Part shown: piece after piece, positions 6,867-12,850 of the stretch
How positions within the stretch are numbered: position 1 is the first letter of the stretch
Layout of the letters: each line of letters starts with the position of its first letter
Origin: Candidatus Brocadiales bacterium
Lineage (GTDB): Bacteria; Planctomycetota; Brocadiia; Brocadiales; Bathyanammoxibiaceae
Assembly (NCBI GenBank): GCA_030586765.1
Contig: JAUQZZ010000026.1
Location: forward strand, 1 to 15,939
Length of the DNA: 15,939 nucleotides
Reading direction: 5' to 3'
The notes under the pieces: generated by a model
The model's input: only the letters and a program-made list of their open reading frames with translations
Databases searched by the model: none
What the model was told of the DNA's origin: nothing
Made by a program: the position numbers and the translations under genes

Positions 6867-8285
6867 TTATCTAGAGGCCGTTTGGGGGAGGGAATCCTTT
6901 ATATTAAGGATTTCTTCGGATAATCCCAGCTTTTTTATGATGCGATGGAGGGCGGTACGGGTTATGCCACTCTTTTCTGCTGCTAGGGTTATATTGCCAT
7001 GGCATTTCTGAAGCAGGTTAGTGAAGTATTCCTTCTGGAAGCGTCGAAATACCTCTTCCTTTGCCTGGTCATAAGTTACGCTGCTGAAGCCCTCGACCTC
7101 CGCTAGCCAAGGAAGTTGCTCATGCCTCAAGAGTATATCTGCGGGCTGTATCTCGCTACCCTCGGCCACCAGGATGGAGCGCTGTATCACGTTCTCTAGC
7201 TCCCTTACGTTGCCTGGCCAGTTATACTCCATAAGCCTTCTCAAGGCCCCAGGGCTTAGGCCCTTCTCCTCTTCCTTATTTTCAGACCACTTACAAAGGA
7301 AGTGGCTAGCAAGTAAGGGTACATCCTCCTTCCTTTCCCTTAAAGGCGGCACATTAATTCTCACCACATTAAGCCTGTAGTAGAGGTCTTCCCTAAAGGT
7401 ACCCGCCTTTACCACCTTTTCTAAATCGGTATTTGTCGCAGAGATGATGCGGACATCTATCTTTACTGGCTCTGTGGCTCCCACAGGGATGACCTCCATC
7501 TCCTGAACCACCCTCAGGAGCTTGCTCTGGAAGGCCAGGGACATACTGCCTATCTCATCCAGGAAGACCGTCCCCTGGCTAACCTGTACGAGGAGTCCCT
7601 TTTTATCTTGTTCTGCACCAGTGAAGGCCCCCCTTTTGTAGCCAAAAAGCTCGGCCTCCAGGAGGTTTTCCGGCAGTGCAGCGGCATTGATTCCTAGGAA
7701 ACGATTCTTTGCACGGGGGCTGTGCTGGTGAATGGCCCTGGCTATGAGCTCCTTTCCCGTGCCACTCTCCCCCTGGATAAGAACAGCGGCCTTTGAAGGA
7801 GCCACCTTTCTTATGGTCTCAAAGATCTCCTGCATCCTCCAGTTACGGCCTATAATATTCTCAAAGGCGTAGGCCTTATTCACCGCCTCCCTGAGATACT
7901 CCAGTTCCTCATGGAACCTCTTCTCCTGGACGGCTCTCTGGACCACTATGAGGAGCTCATCATTATTAAAAGGCTTGGTTAGGTAGTGATAGGCCCCCTT
8001 CTTCACGGCCTCTATGGCAGACTCAATGGAGCCAAAGGCTGTCAGGACTATGACTGCTGTCTTTGGCCTAAATTCCTTTACCTTTTCCAACAGGGATATT
8101 CCACCTATGCCTGGCATACGGATATCTGTTAGAACCACATCTACTGGATTCCGCATAATATACTCCATGGCCTGCTCCCCTGAAGAGGTAGAGGTCATCT
8201 CTGCCCCAAGTTCGGAAAGCACCAGGACTAGCCCACGTACTATATCTGGCTCATCATCTACTATTAATATATTAGGTTTAGACAT
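6867..8285 (-). CDS. NtrC-type sigma-54-dependent response regulator
   Basis: Transcription activator with receiver, AAA+ and Fis-type DNA-binding domains, 472 residues from the chosen start. In the receiver the acidic pair is in IVDDEPD, the phospho-acceptor is Asp54 (LTDIRMPG) and the lysine is Lys104 (LTKPF). The AAA+ domain has Walker A GESGTGKE (172-179), the sigma-54 contact loop GAFTGA (219-224) and Walker B VFLDEIG (about 240-246). A C-terminal helix-turn-helix (GNITLAAEKSGITRTALHRIIKKLG) lies at about 423-447. All key residues are intact. I prefer ATG 8285, which begins MSKPNILIVDDE and overlaps the kinase stop by 8 bases. ATG 8303 or GTG 8306 would add 6 or 7 residues. Translation is probably coupled to the kinase. 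The nearest sigma-54 promoter is the one in front of the Nxr operon, which is its likely target. Confidence 0.92.
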   Translation of the reverse strand: MSKPNILIVDDEPDIVRGLVLVLSELGAEMTSTSSGEQAMEYIMRNPVDVVLTDIRMPGIGGISLLEKVKEFRPKTAVIVLTAFGSIESAIEAVKKGAYHYLTKPFNNDELLIVVQRAVQEKRFHEELEYLREAVNKAYAFENIIGRNWRMQEIFETIRKVAPSKAAVLIQGESGTGKELIARAIHQHSPRAKNRFLGINAAALPENLLEAELFGYKRGAFTGAEQDKKGLLVQVSQGTVFLDEIGSMSLAFQSKLLRVVQEMEVIPVGATEPVKIDVRIISATNTDLEKVVKAGTFREDLYYRLNVVRINVPPLRERKEDVPLLASHFLCKWSENKEEEKGLSPGALRRLMEYNWPGNVRELENVIQRSILVAEGSEIQPADILLRHEQLPWLAEVEGFSSVTYDQAKEEVFRRFQKEYFTNLLQKCHGNITLAAEKSGITRTALHRIIKKLGLSEEILNIKDSLPQTASR

Positions 8286-10035
8286 CGTCACTATATTTCC
8301 CATCACTCACATAATGCCTAGAGCTCTTTTCTATAGGTACTTCCTCCTGTTTGCTGTGACCATCTTTTAAGGGTAAGAGAATGGTAAAGCGACTGCCCCT
8401 GCCCAATTCACTCTTGACCTCTATAATGCCACCATGCCCCTCCACAATATTCTTGCAGGTGGAAAGTCCAAGCCCTGTGCCCACTCCTTCTGGCTTGGTG
8501 GTAAAGAAGGGCTCAAAGAGCCTGGGCATGTTCTGAGGCTCAATCCCCACGCCCGTGTCCTCAAAGATGAGACGTAGGGCGCTAACACCATCCTCATGGT
8601 CTACCTCCGAAAATACCTTCAGCTCCCCTCCCTTCTCCATGGCCTGGATGGCGTTTACCACCAGATTCATAAAGACCTGTCGGAGTTGGTCAGGGTCGCC
8701 CTCATATTCAGGGAGGTACGGAACCAGTTGGGTATCGAGTTTTATATGATGCTTTTCTAGGAGGGGACGGCACATAAAGAGAACGTCACCAATAGAGTCA
8801 TTAAGATTTACCTTTCTTGAATGTACAGGAACCATCCTGGCATAGGTGAGGAGACTCTGTATCACCTTTTTACAGACCTCTGTGTTCCTTCGGATGGTAT
8901 CCAGGTACTCATGGAGGGGTTCCGTCCGAGAAATCTTTTTTAGGGCCATCTGAGTAAACATGGATATAACCCCCAAGGGGTTGTTCAGTTCATGGGCAAT
9001 GCCTGAGGAAAGTTTACCAATAACGGTCATCTTTTCCTGATGCATAAGCCGTCGCTCCATCTCCCTCCTCTCAGTAATGTCACGGCTTACCAAGACTACC
9101 CCCAGGTGCTTCCCTTCCGAGTCCTTTATAGAGGAAGCCGTGCTCTCATAGACCCTCCCTCCCACCATAAGGACCCTCTGGAAGCTGTAGGGGTCCTCGG
9201 TCTTAAAGACATCCAAGCGCTCCCCCAGGGTCTTAGGGGCACTGGAGGGATAACACTCTTTAAGGGCTGTTTCCTTAATAGCGGTGGCAGAGGCATTGTA
9301 AAAGGCTATCTTCCCCTCGGTATCTACAAAGACCACCCCCTCCTGCATACATTCGACAATAGCCTTCCACTTATCCTTTTCTACCCTGAGGAGTTCCTCT
9401 TGAAGGGTCCTGAGCCTTCGACTGCGCTCCCTCAGCCTTGTAGCCACAGAAACTGTAAAATAGGTAGAAATAAGCATGGTGGTAACAAAGACAAAAAAGG
9501 TCCCTGCCAGGTAAACAGGGTTTTTCCATGGCTCAGGCCCCATTATCCCAACAAAGGGGTTGTAGTAATACAGGAGACAATGGTGGGGAATAGTGCCAAG
9601 ATACTCCAGGAGTATCATAGTCCCGAAGAGCACAATGGCAGCAAAGGCAAAGAGGTAGCTTTCCCCCCTCTCTAATAATATGCTTGCTAAAATGGTGTGA
9701 AATACGAAGTAAAAAAGGAAGGGGTTTTCGGCGCCACCGGCAAAATGTAGTAAGACCGTTAAGATAATCAGGTCGCTGATAATCTGTATCCTGGCATTGG
9801 TGGTTGCCCAGAGGTGACGGTCCCTGGCCTTGTCAGCATGCATCAGGAAGATTACATTTAAGGCCAAAAGAATAAGGGATATGTATACAAAAGGAAGGAT
9901 AGACCCAATAAGCCCCCAATGGTAAGCTACCCATGCCACACTCAGCACACCGGCAATGGCAAACCATCTGAGACGGATAAACCAGAAGAGTCTCTCGATA
10001 AGTTCTTCCTGGAAAAGGTCTTTTGTTGGATTCAC
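8278..10035 (-). CDS. Membrane sensor histidine kinase with RegB-like GGxxNPF motif and PAS domain
   Basis: Sensor of the two-component pair, 585 residues. About six membrane helices fill residues 18-195. Between two of them is GGAENPF (100-106), matching the GGxxNPF quinone-binding motif described in RegB/PrrB redox kinases. A coiled-coil linker (about 198-222) leads to a PAS domain (about 222-320, ending VSRDITERREMERR). The kinase core has the H box with His349 (GIAHELNNPLG), the N box NLVVNAIQAM (457-466), the G1 box EDTGVGI (492-498), an F box LFEPFFTTK and the G2 box GTGLGL (519-524). The start is GTG at 10035 with GGGAG eight bases upstream. Its stop overlaps the regulator start. From the motif I infer that it senses the redox state of the quinone pool; the PAS domain could bind a second signal. 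A hybrid or oxygen sensor cannot be excluded. Confidence 0.92.
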   Translation of the reverse strand: MNPTKDLFQEELIERLFWFIRLRWFAIAGVLSVAWVAYHWGLIGSILPFVYISLILLALNVIFLMHADKARDRHLWATTNARIQIISDLIILTVLLHFAGGAENPFLFYFVFHTILASILLERGESYLFAFAAIVLFGTMILLEYLGTIPHHCLLYYYNPFVGIMGPEPWKNPVYLAGTFFVFVTTMLISTYFTVSVATRLRERSRRLRTLQEELLRVEKDKWKAIVECMQEGVVFVDTEGKIAFYNASATAIKETALKECYPSSAPKTLGERLDVFKTEDPYSFQRVLMVGGRVYESTASSIKDSEGKHLGVVLVSRDITERREMERRLMHQEKMTVIGKLSSGIAHELNNPLGVISMFTQMALKKISRTEPLHEYLDTIRRNTEVCKKVIQSLLTYARMVPVHSRKVNLNDSIGDVLFMCRPLLEKHHIKLDTQLVPYLPEYEGDPDQLRQVFMNLVVNAIQAMEKGGELKVFSEVDHEDGVSALRLIFEDTGVGIEPQNMPRLFEPFFTTKPEGVGTGLGLSTCKNIVEGHGGIIEVKSELGRGSRFTILLPLKDGHSKQEEVPIEKSSRHYVSDGKYSDDV

Positions 10036-10097
10036 CAGAACTACTCCCTTTTGGGTGGGTAATATTACATATGATTAACTTAATAACACTTACATAA

Positions 10098-10126
10098 ATG
10101 ATATAAGTACCAATCCTTTGTGTCAA
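10098..10126 (-). promoter_or_regulatory. Sigma-70-type promoter for the kinase-regulator operon
   Basis: Minus-strand TTGACA (10126-10121) and TATCAT (10103-10098) are separated by exactly 17 bases. The -35 is perfect and the -10 has five of six consensus bases. Transcription would begin near 10091, about 55 bases ahead of the GTG start at 10035. Confidence 0.65.
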
Positions 10127-10139
10127 GGGAAATTGGTAC
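10107..10139. promoter_or_regulatory. Inverted repeat overlapping the kinase promoter, possible operator
   Basis: GTACCAAT (10107-10114) and ATTGGTAC (10132-10139) are perfect inverted arms, with an inner CCTT/AAGG pair. One arm falls between the -35 and -10 boxes and the other just upstream of -35, a placement typical for a repressor or autoregulator site. The binding protein is unknown. Confidence 0.45.
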
Positions 10140-10204
10140 ACCTCTTTTGAGTATATTCGCCTTAGGCGGAATGGGCAACATCTCCTTTTCCAGGTATTTA
10201 CATC

Positions 10205-10285
10205 TCTCTCCCCTCCCTTGATGGGAGGGGTTAGGGGAGGGTGGATTCACCCCCACCCTTCCCTCCCCCATCAAGGGGGAGGGAA
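10205..10285. repeat. GC-rich imperfect inverted repeat element
   Basis: The left arm contains CCCTTGATGGGAGGGG followed by TTAGGGGAGGGTG. The right arm carries the inverted form, CACCCCCACCC then CCCCCATCAAGGGGGAGGG, with a GATT turn near 10244. The arms match imperfectly over about 35 bases. The CCCTTGATGGG core resembles dispersed palindromic repeats seen in many environmental genomes. It lies between short direct repeats at 10132-10158 and 10315-10336. There is no coding potential. It may be a non-autonomous mobile repeat. Confidence 0.6.
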
Positions 10286-10380
10286 ACAAATCCTACCCAT
10301 CGGATGCTACCTAGATTGGTGCACCTCTTATATATTCTCTTGGTGTCTTGTTTCTGTATAAAAATTTTTTTAGAAAGACC

Positions 10381-10412
10381 TTGACCTTCCACTATACTGG
10401 AAGGTGTATAAT
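10381..10412 (+). promoter_or_regulatory. MerR-type promoter and operator, copy 1 (before the regulator gene)
   Basis: TTGACC (10381-10386) and TATAAT (10407-10412) are 20 bases apart, the overlong spacing that MerR-family activators correct by bending DNA. The spacer carries the palindrome CCTTCCA-CTATAC-TGGAAGG (10385-10404), closely like the CCTTCC/GGAAGG operators of CueR and ZntR. The regulator ATG is 27 bases downstream of the -10, so the gene is autoregulated. Confidence 0.85.
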
Positions 10413-10438
10413 CCCTTTAGAAAGAGAGAGATAAACCT

Positions 10439-10876
10439 ATGAAAGAAGGGTTGTTTATTGGAAGGCTTGCCAGGGAGCTAGGACTCAATCCCAGGACTAT
10501 CCGTTACTACGAGGCCCTCGGCCTCTTGCCCGAGCCTGGTCGAACCCCCTCTGGATACCGCCACTACCCCCCTGAGGTAGCGGATAGGCTCAGGTTTGTA
10601 AAAAAGGCCCAGAGACTTGGATTCACCCTCCATGAGATTAAGGACATACTCCTGTTAAAAGAAGAAGGTACTGAACCGTGCCTCCATGTCAGGAACCTGG
10701 CCCAGAAGAAGGTGAGAGAACTGGAGGAGCTTATTAAAGAGTCCAAGGCCTTGCGAGAGAATCTGAAGGCCCTTTTAAAGAGCAAGCCTTTACCCAAAAA
10801 GGGAATAATATGCCCTCATATTGAGGCCACGGTGACCCGCTCTATAAAGAAAGGATTAAAAAGATTGAAGAGGTAA
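10439..10876 (+). CDS. MerR-family metal-responsive transcription regulator
   Basis: Regulator of 145 residues with the MerR winged-helix DNA-binding domain at the N-terminus (RELGLNPRTIRYYEALGLLPEPGRTPSGYRHY at about 12-43). A long dimerisation helix (about 82-115) and a short metal-binding tail follow. Cys81 (EPCLHV) matches the first metal-ligand cysteine of MerR/ZntR and Cys125 (ICPHIEA) the last. The middle cysteine (Cys117 of MerR) is missing, replaced in the KSKPLPKK stretch. This pattern fits neither Hg-type MerR (three Cys), Zn-type ZntR nor CueR (two C-terminal Cys) exactly, so the inducing metal is uncertain; Hg, Zn, Cu or another soft metal is possible. His127 next to Cys125 may contribute. 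The ATG at 10439 has only a purine-rich leader. A second operator copy follows the gene, so it probably also controls the three downstream genes. Confidence 0.88.
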   Translation: MKEGLFIGRLARELGLNPRTIRYYEALGLLPEPGRTPSGYRHYPPEVADRLRFVKKAQRLGFTLHEIKDILLLKEEGTEPCLHVRNLAQKKVRELEELIKESKALRENLKALLKSKPLPKKGIICPHIEATVTRSIKKGLKRLKR

Positions 10877-10908
10877 AGAAACCTTTGTAAAAATTTTAAA
10901 GAAAGGCC

Positions 10909-10940
10909 TTGACCTTCCAGTATACTGGAAGGCGTATAAT
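10909..10940 (+). promoter_or_regulatory. MerR-type promoter and operator, copy 2 (before the cysteine-rich gene)
   Basis: TTGACC (10909-10914) and TATAAT (10935-10940) are again 20 bases apart. The spacer holds a perfect 20-base palindrome (10913-10932), each half CCTTCCAGTA. It is nearly identical to copy 1, including the flanks (AAAATTTT upstream, CCCTTTAGAAAGA-like sequence downstream). It should let the regulator drive the downstream genes independently of its own transcript. Confidence 0.85.
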
Positions 10941-10994
10941 TCCCTTAGAAAGACAAGAGGAAACCTTTATAAAGAAGAAAGGAGGTGAAACGTC

Positions 10995-11273
10995 ATGGTA
11001 GCGAGAAGAAAGATAGAGGTCTTCACCGCTGGCTGTCCCCTATGTCTGGAGACGGTCAATCTGGTAAAGGACCTTGCCTGTCCCAGCTGTGAGGTAATAG
11101 TCTATGACTTGGTAAAGCAGTGCGAAACCAAGGAATGCATAGATAAGGTGAAGCGCTACGGGATTAACAGCGTCCCTACCGTGGTTGTGGACGGCAAGAT
11201 AGCCCAGTGTTGCCTGAGGCCCAAACCTGATAAGAAGGCCCTCCTGGCCGCAGGGATTGGAAGACCTCTGTAA
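10995..11273 (+). CDS. Small cysteine-rich thioredoxin/glutaredoxin-fold protein
   Basis: A 92-residue cytoplasmic protein (no signal peptide) with the order of a thioredoxin-like fold: a strand (KIEVFTAG), an active-site motif C14-P-L-C17, a helix, and the cis-proline segment SVPTVVVDGK with Pro61. It is exceptional in having eight cysteines: C14, C17, C29-P-S-C32, C43, C48 and the adjacent pair C72-C73. This density suggests a metal-binding or metal-shuttling protein as well as, or instead of, a simple disulfide reductase. AAGGAGGTG lies upstream of the ATG, one of the best ribosome sites in the window. The gene has its own MerR-type promoter, so metal induction is likely. It is followed after 65 bases by the outer-membrane barrel gene. 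Confidence 0.8.
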   Translation: MVARRKIEVFTAGCPLCLETVNLVKDLACPSCEVIVYDLVKQCETKECIDKVKRYGINSVPTVVVDGKIAQCCLRPKPDKKALLAAGIGRPL

Positions 11274-11287
11274 TAAAGAGGTGCAAA

Positions 11288-11311
11288 GGGGAGGAAGTCC
11301 AATTCCTCTCC
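11288..11311 (+). other. Hairpin between the cysteine-rich gene and the barrel gene
   Basis: GGGGAGGAA and TTCCTCTCC pair at eight of nine positions around a six-base loop, just after the cysteine-rich gene stop. Only TT follows, so termination would be weak; it may be an attenuator or an mRNA 3'-end stabiliser that lowers expression of the downstream genes. Confidence 0.35.
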
Positions 11312-11338
11312 TTATTCCTGCATGTAAAAGGAGGTTAA

Positions 11339-12271
11339 ATGTCGGTAGCAAGACAAAAAATCCTTGTGGTCGTTTGCTTAGCCACTATCTTCTGCCTCTC
11401 CAAAGAGGTATTGGCTCAAGCACCTATAAACTTTGACACGGCTGTAACACCCTTCTTTTCAGGCAGCGTGTTCCAGTCCCGAGGGGTATTTATCCACAAG
11501 TCAGATGATGATAATAATGTCCTAGACAGAAGGCTAACGGTAAAACAGGTCCCTATAGTCTTTGGCTATGCTCCTACACGCGATATTGCAATGGCTATTT
11601 CAGTCCCCTGGATAGAAAAATCTCAGAGGAGAAATCTATCCGAGAGGCGAGTAACATTAGATGTAGCGGGACTGGGTGACACGGCCCTTTTAGGTAGATG
11701 GACCTTCAAGAAGTGGCTCGGCCATTGGAAGAGGACAGACCTTGCAGTTATCGGCGGTGTGGAACTACCCACCGGAGACACCAATAGGAGGGATGAAGGC
11801 GTCAGGCTTCCGCCAGACCTTCAGTTGGGTTCAGGCTCTTTTGACCCCTTCCTTCGCATGGCCTTCAGCCGTATTGTGAAGCGCAAAAGCATCTTTGCCG
11901 AGCTTCAATACAAGGTAAATACACCAGGGGCATTAGATTTTAAGTTTGGCGATGTCCTAGAGTATGATTTGGCCGTTGCCTATCGCTTCTTCCCCGCTGA
12001 GAAGTACCCCAATCCAGAGGTCTTTGGAATATTAGAGCTAAACGGTTTATGGGAGCAACAGGCCAGGCAGAGGGGAAGGGACGTGGCCAATACAGGAAAC
12101 CATACTGTCTTCCTTTCCCCTGGCATCCAGGTCATTCCCTTAAAGAATCTGCTCCTGGAGGCTTCGGTGCAGATACCGATATATCAGGATTTGAGAGGAA
12201 AACAGTTAGGATTTGATGTAGGAGACCTTGGGGATTCTAACATCGTCTTTGGGTTTAGGTTCTTGTATTAA
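11339..12271 (+). CDS. Outer-membrane beta-barrel protein (transporter-like, MetA-pathway-type barrel)
   Basis: A 310-residue exported protein. Residues 1-26 form a cleavable signal peptide ending VLAQA. The rest is alternating amphipathic strands with repeated G/aromatic patterns (PIVFGYAPTRDIAMAISVPW, LAVIGGVELPTGD, ILELNGLW, NTVFLSPGIQ-like segments), and the chain ends on an aromatic strand, VFGFRFLY, the usual outer-membrane insertion signal. It resembles the phenol-degradation MetA-like / generic 'transporter' barrel family, whose substrate is rarely known. AAGGAGG sits six bases before the ATG. It is the third gene of the MerR-controlled module, followed after 40 bases by the HMA protein. 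I infer a role in moving a metal or metal complex across the outer membrane. The barrel fold is well supported, the substrate is not. Confidence 0.75.
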   Translation: MSVARQKILVVVCLATIFCLSKEVLAQAPINFDTAVTPFFSGSVFQSRGVFIHKSDDDNNVLDRRLTVKQVPIVFGYAPTRDIAMAISVPWIEKSQRRNLSERRVTLDVAGLGDTALLGRWTFKKWLGHWKRTDLAVIGGVELPTGDTNRRDEGVRLPPDLQLGSGSFDPFLRMAFSRIVKRKSIFAELQYKVNTPGALDFKFGDVLEYDLAVAYRFFPAEKYPNPEVFGILELNGLWEQQARQRGRDVANTGNHTVFLSPGIQVIPLKNLLLEASVQIPIYQDLRGKQLGFDVGDLGDSNIVFGFRFLY

Positions 12272-12311
12272 GTTACACCATGGAACTTACAGAAACAGGA
12301 GGTATTTGGAC

Positions 12312-12809
12312 ATGAAGTCTACAATAAGTCTTCTATCTGTAATTATCTCTTTACTCTTATTCCCACAATTCTCCCTCCTTGCTCAAGTAGAGAGGGTAGA
12401 ATTAGCCGTTAGTGGCATGGTTTGTAATCTCTGCGCCTATGGCGTTCAAAAAGGCCTAAAACGCCAAAAGGGTGTTGAGAACCTGATAAACAAACAGGAG
12501 GAACAACTTATAATAGTCACGGCTAAAAGGGGAGAATCTCTGGACGTTCGCAAACTAGTACAAATAGTGCAGGATAGTGAGTTGGGTGTAAGAGAGCTTA
12601 AGGTGGTAGTTAGTGGTCGGCTCGAGGATTGGGAGGGGAATCTAGCCCTAAAGGAGGACCTGAATGAGATATTCCTTTTAGAGGGATTAAAAGGTCTTGA
12701 GGAAATAAAGGGTAAAGAAGTAAAGTTGATAGGAAGGGTTCATGCCCTGCAGGGAAAAACCCCTACCCATCTTGTAGTAGAAAGCTTTGAGCTTATAAGT
12801 GCCAAGTAA
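12312..12809 (+). CDS. Secreted heavy-metal-associated (HMA) domain protein
   Basis: A 165-residue protein with a signal peptide (residues 1-24, ending SLLAQ), then an HMA metal-binding fold (about 27-95). The metal site is GMVC38NLC41, matching the GMxCxxC motif of MerP, CopZ and P-type ATPase metal domains. The C-terminal third (about 105-165) is a separate small beta-rich segment (KEVKLIGRVHALQGKTPTHLVVESFEL) that could be an OB-like fold. The start is ATG 12312 with CAGGAGG just upstream; a longer frame opens earlier, inside the barrel gene, but lacks a ribosome site. Its periplasmic location, next to an outer-membrane barrel and under a MerR-type regulator, suggests a metal scavenger or chaperone. 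It ends 41 bases from the convergent acylase gene with no clear terminator between. Confidence 0.82.
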   Translation: MKSTISLLSVIISLLLFPQFSLLAQVERVELAVSGMVCNLCAYGVQKGLKRQKGVENLINKQEEQLIIVTAKRGESLDVRKLVQIVQDSELGVRELKVVVSGRLEDWEGNLALKEDLNEIFLLEGLKGLEEIKGKEVKLIGRVHALQGKTPTHLVVESFELISAK

Positions 12810-12850
12810 ATCTTCAGAAAAAATATTTTGATAAGCCCACAGTAATAGGT

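Larger units (their letters stand above)
10036..10438. other. Divergent intergenic region between the kinase and merR-like genes
   Basis: A 403-base region holding, from left to right, the kinase promoter with its inverted repeat, a GC-rich inverted-repeat element, and the first MerR-type promoter. The 15-base motif ATTGGTRCACCTCTT followed by TATATTC occurs at 10132 and again at 10315, so the GC-rich element sits between two partial direct repeats. Frames running through the repeat are not genes. Confidence 0.6.

Noticed and set aside
9040..9675. Plus-strand open frame of 211 codons
   Set aside because: It lies wholly antisense to the histidine kinase, whose motifs are unmistakable, and its translation has no recognisable domain.
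10080..10289. Minus-strand frame of 69 codons
   Set aside because: It is mostly translation of the GC-rich inverted repeat and runs through the kinase promoter.
12228..12311. Longer N-terminus for the HMA protein
   Set aside because: It would overlap the end of the barrel gene and put 28 residues before the signal peptide; ATG 12312 has a proper ribosome site.
12810..12850. Terminator between the convergent HMA and acylase genes
   Set aside because: The 41-base gap has an A/T-rich stretch but no stem that I could pair convincingly.
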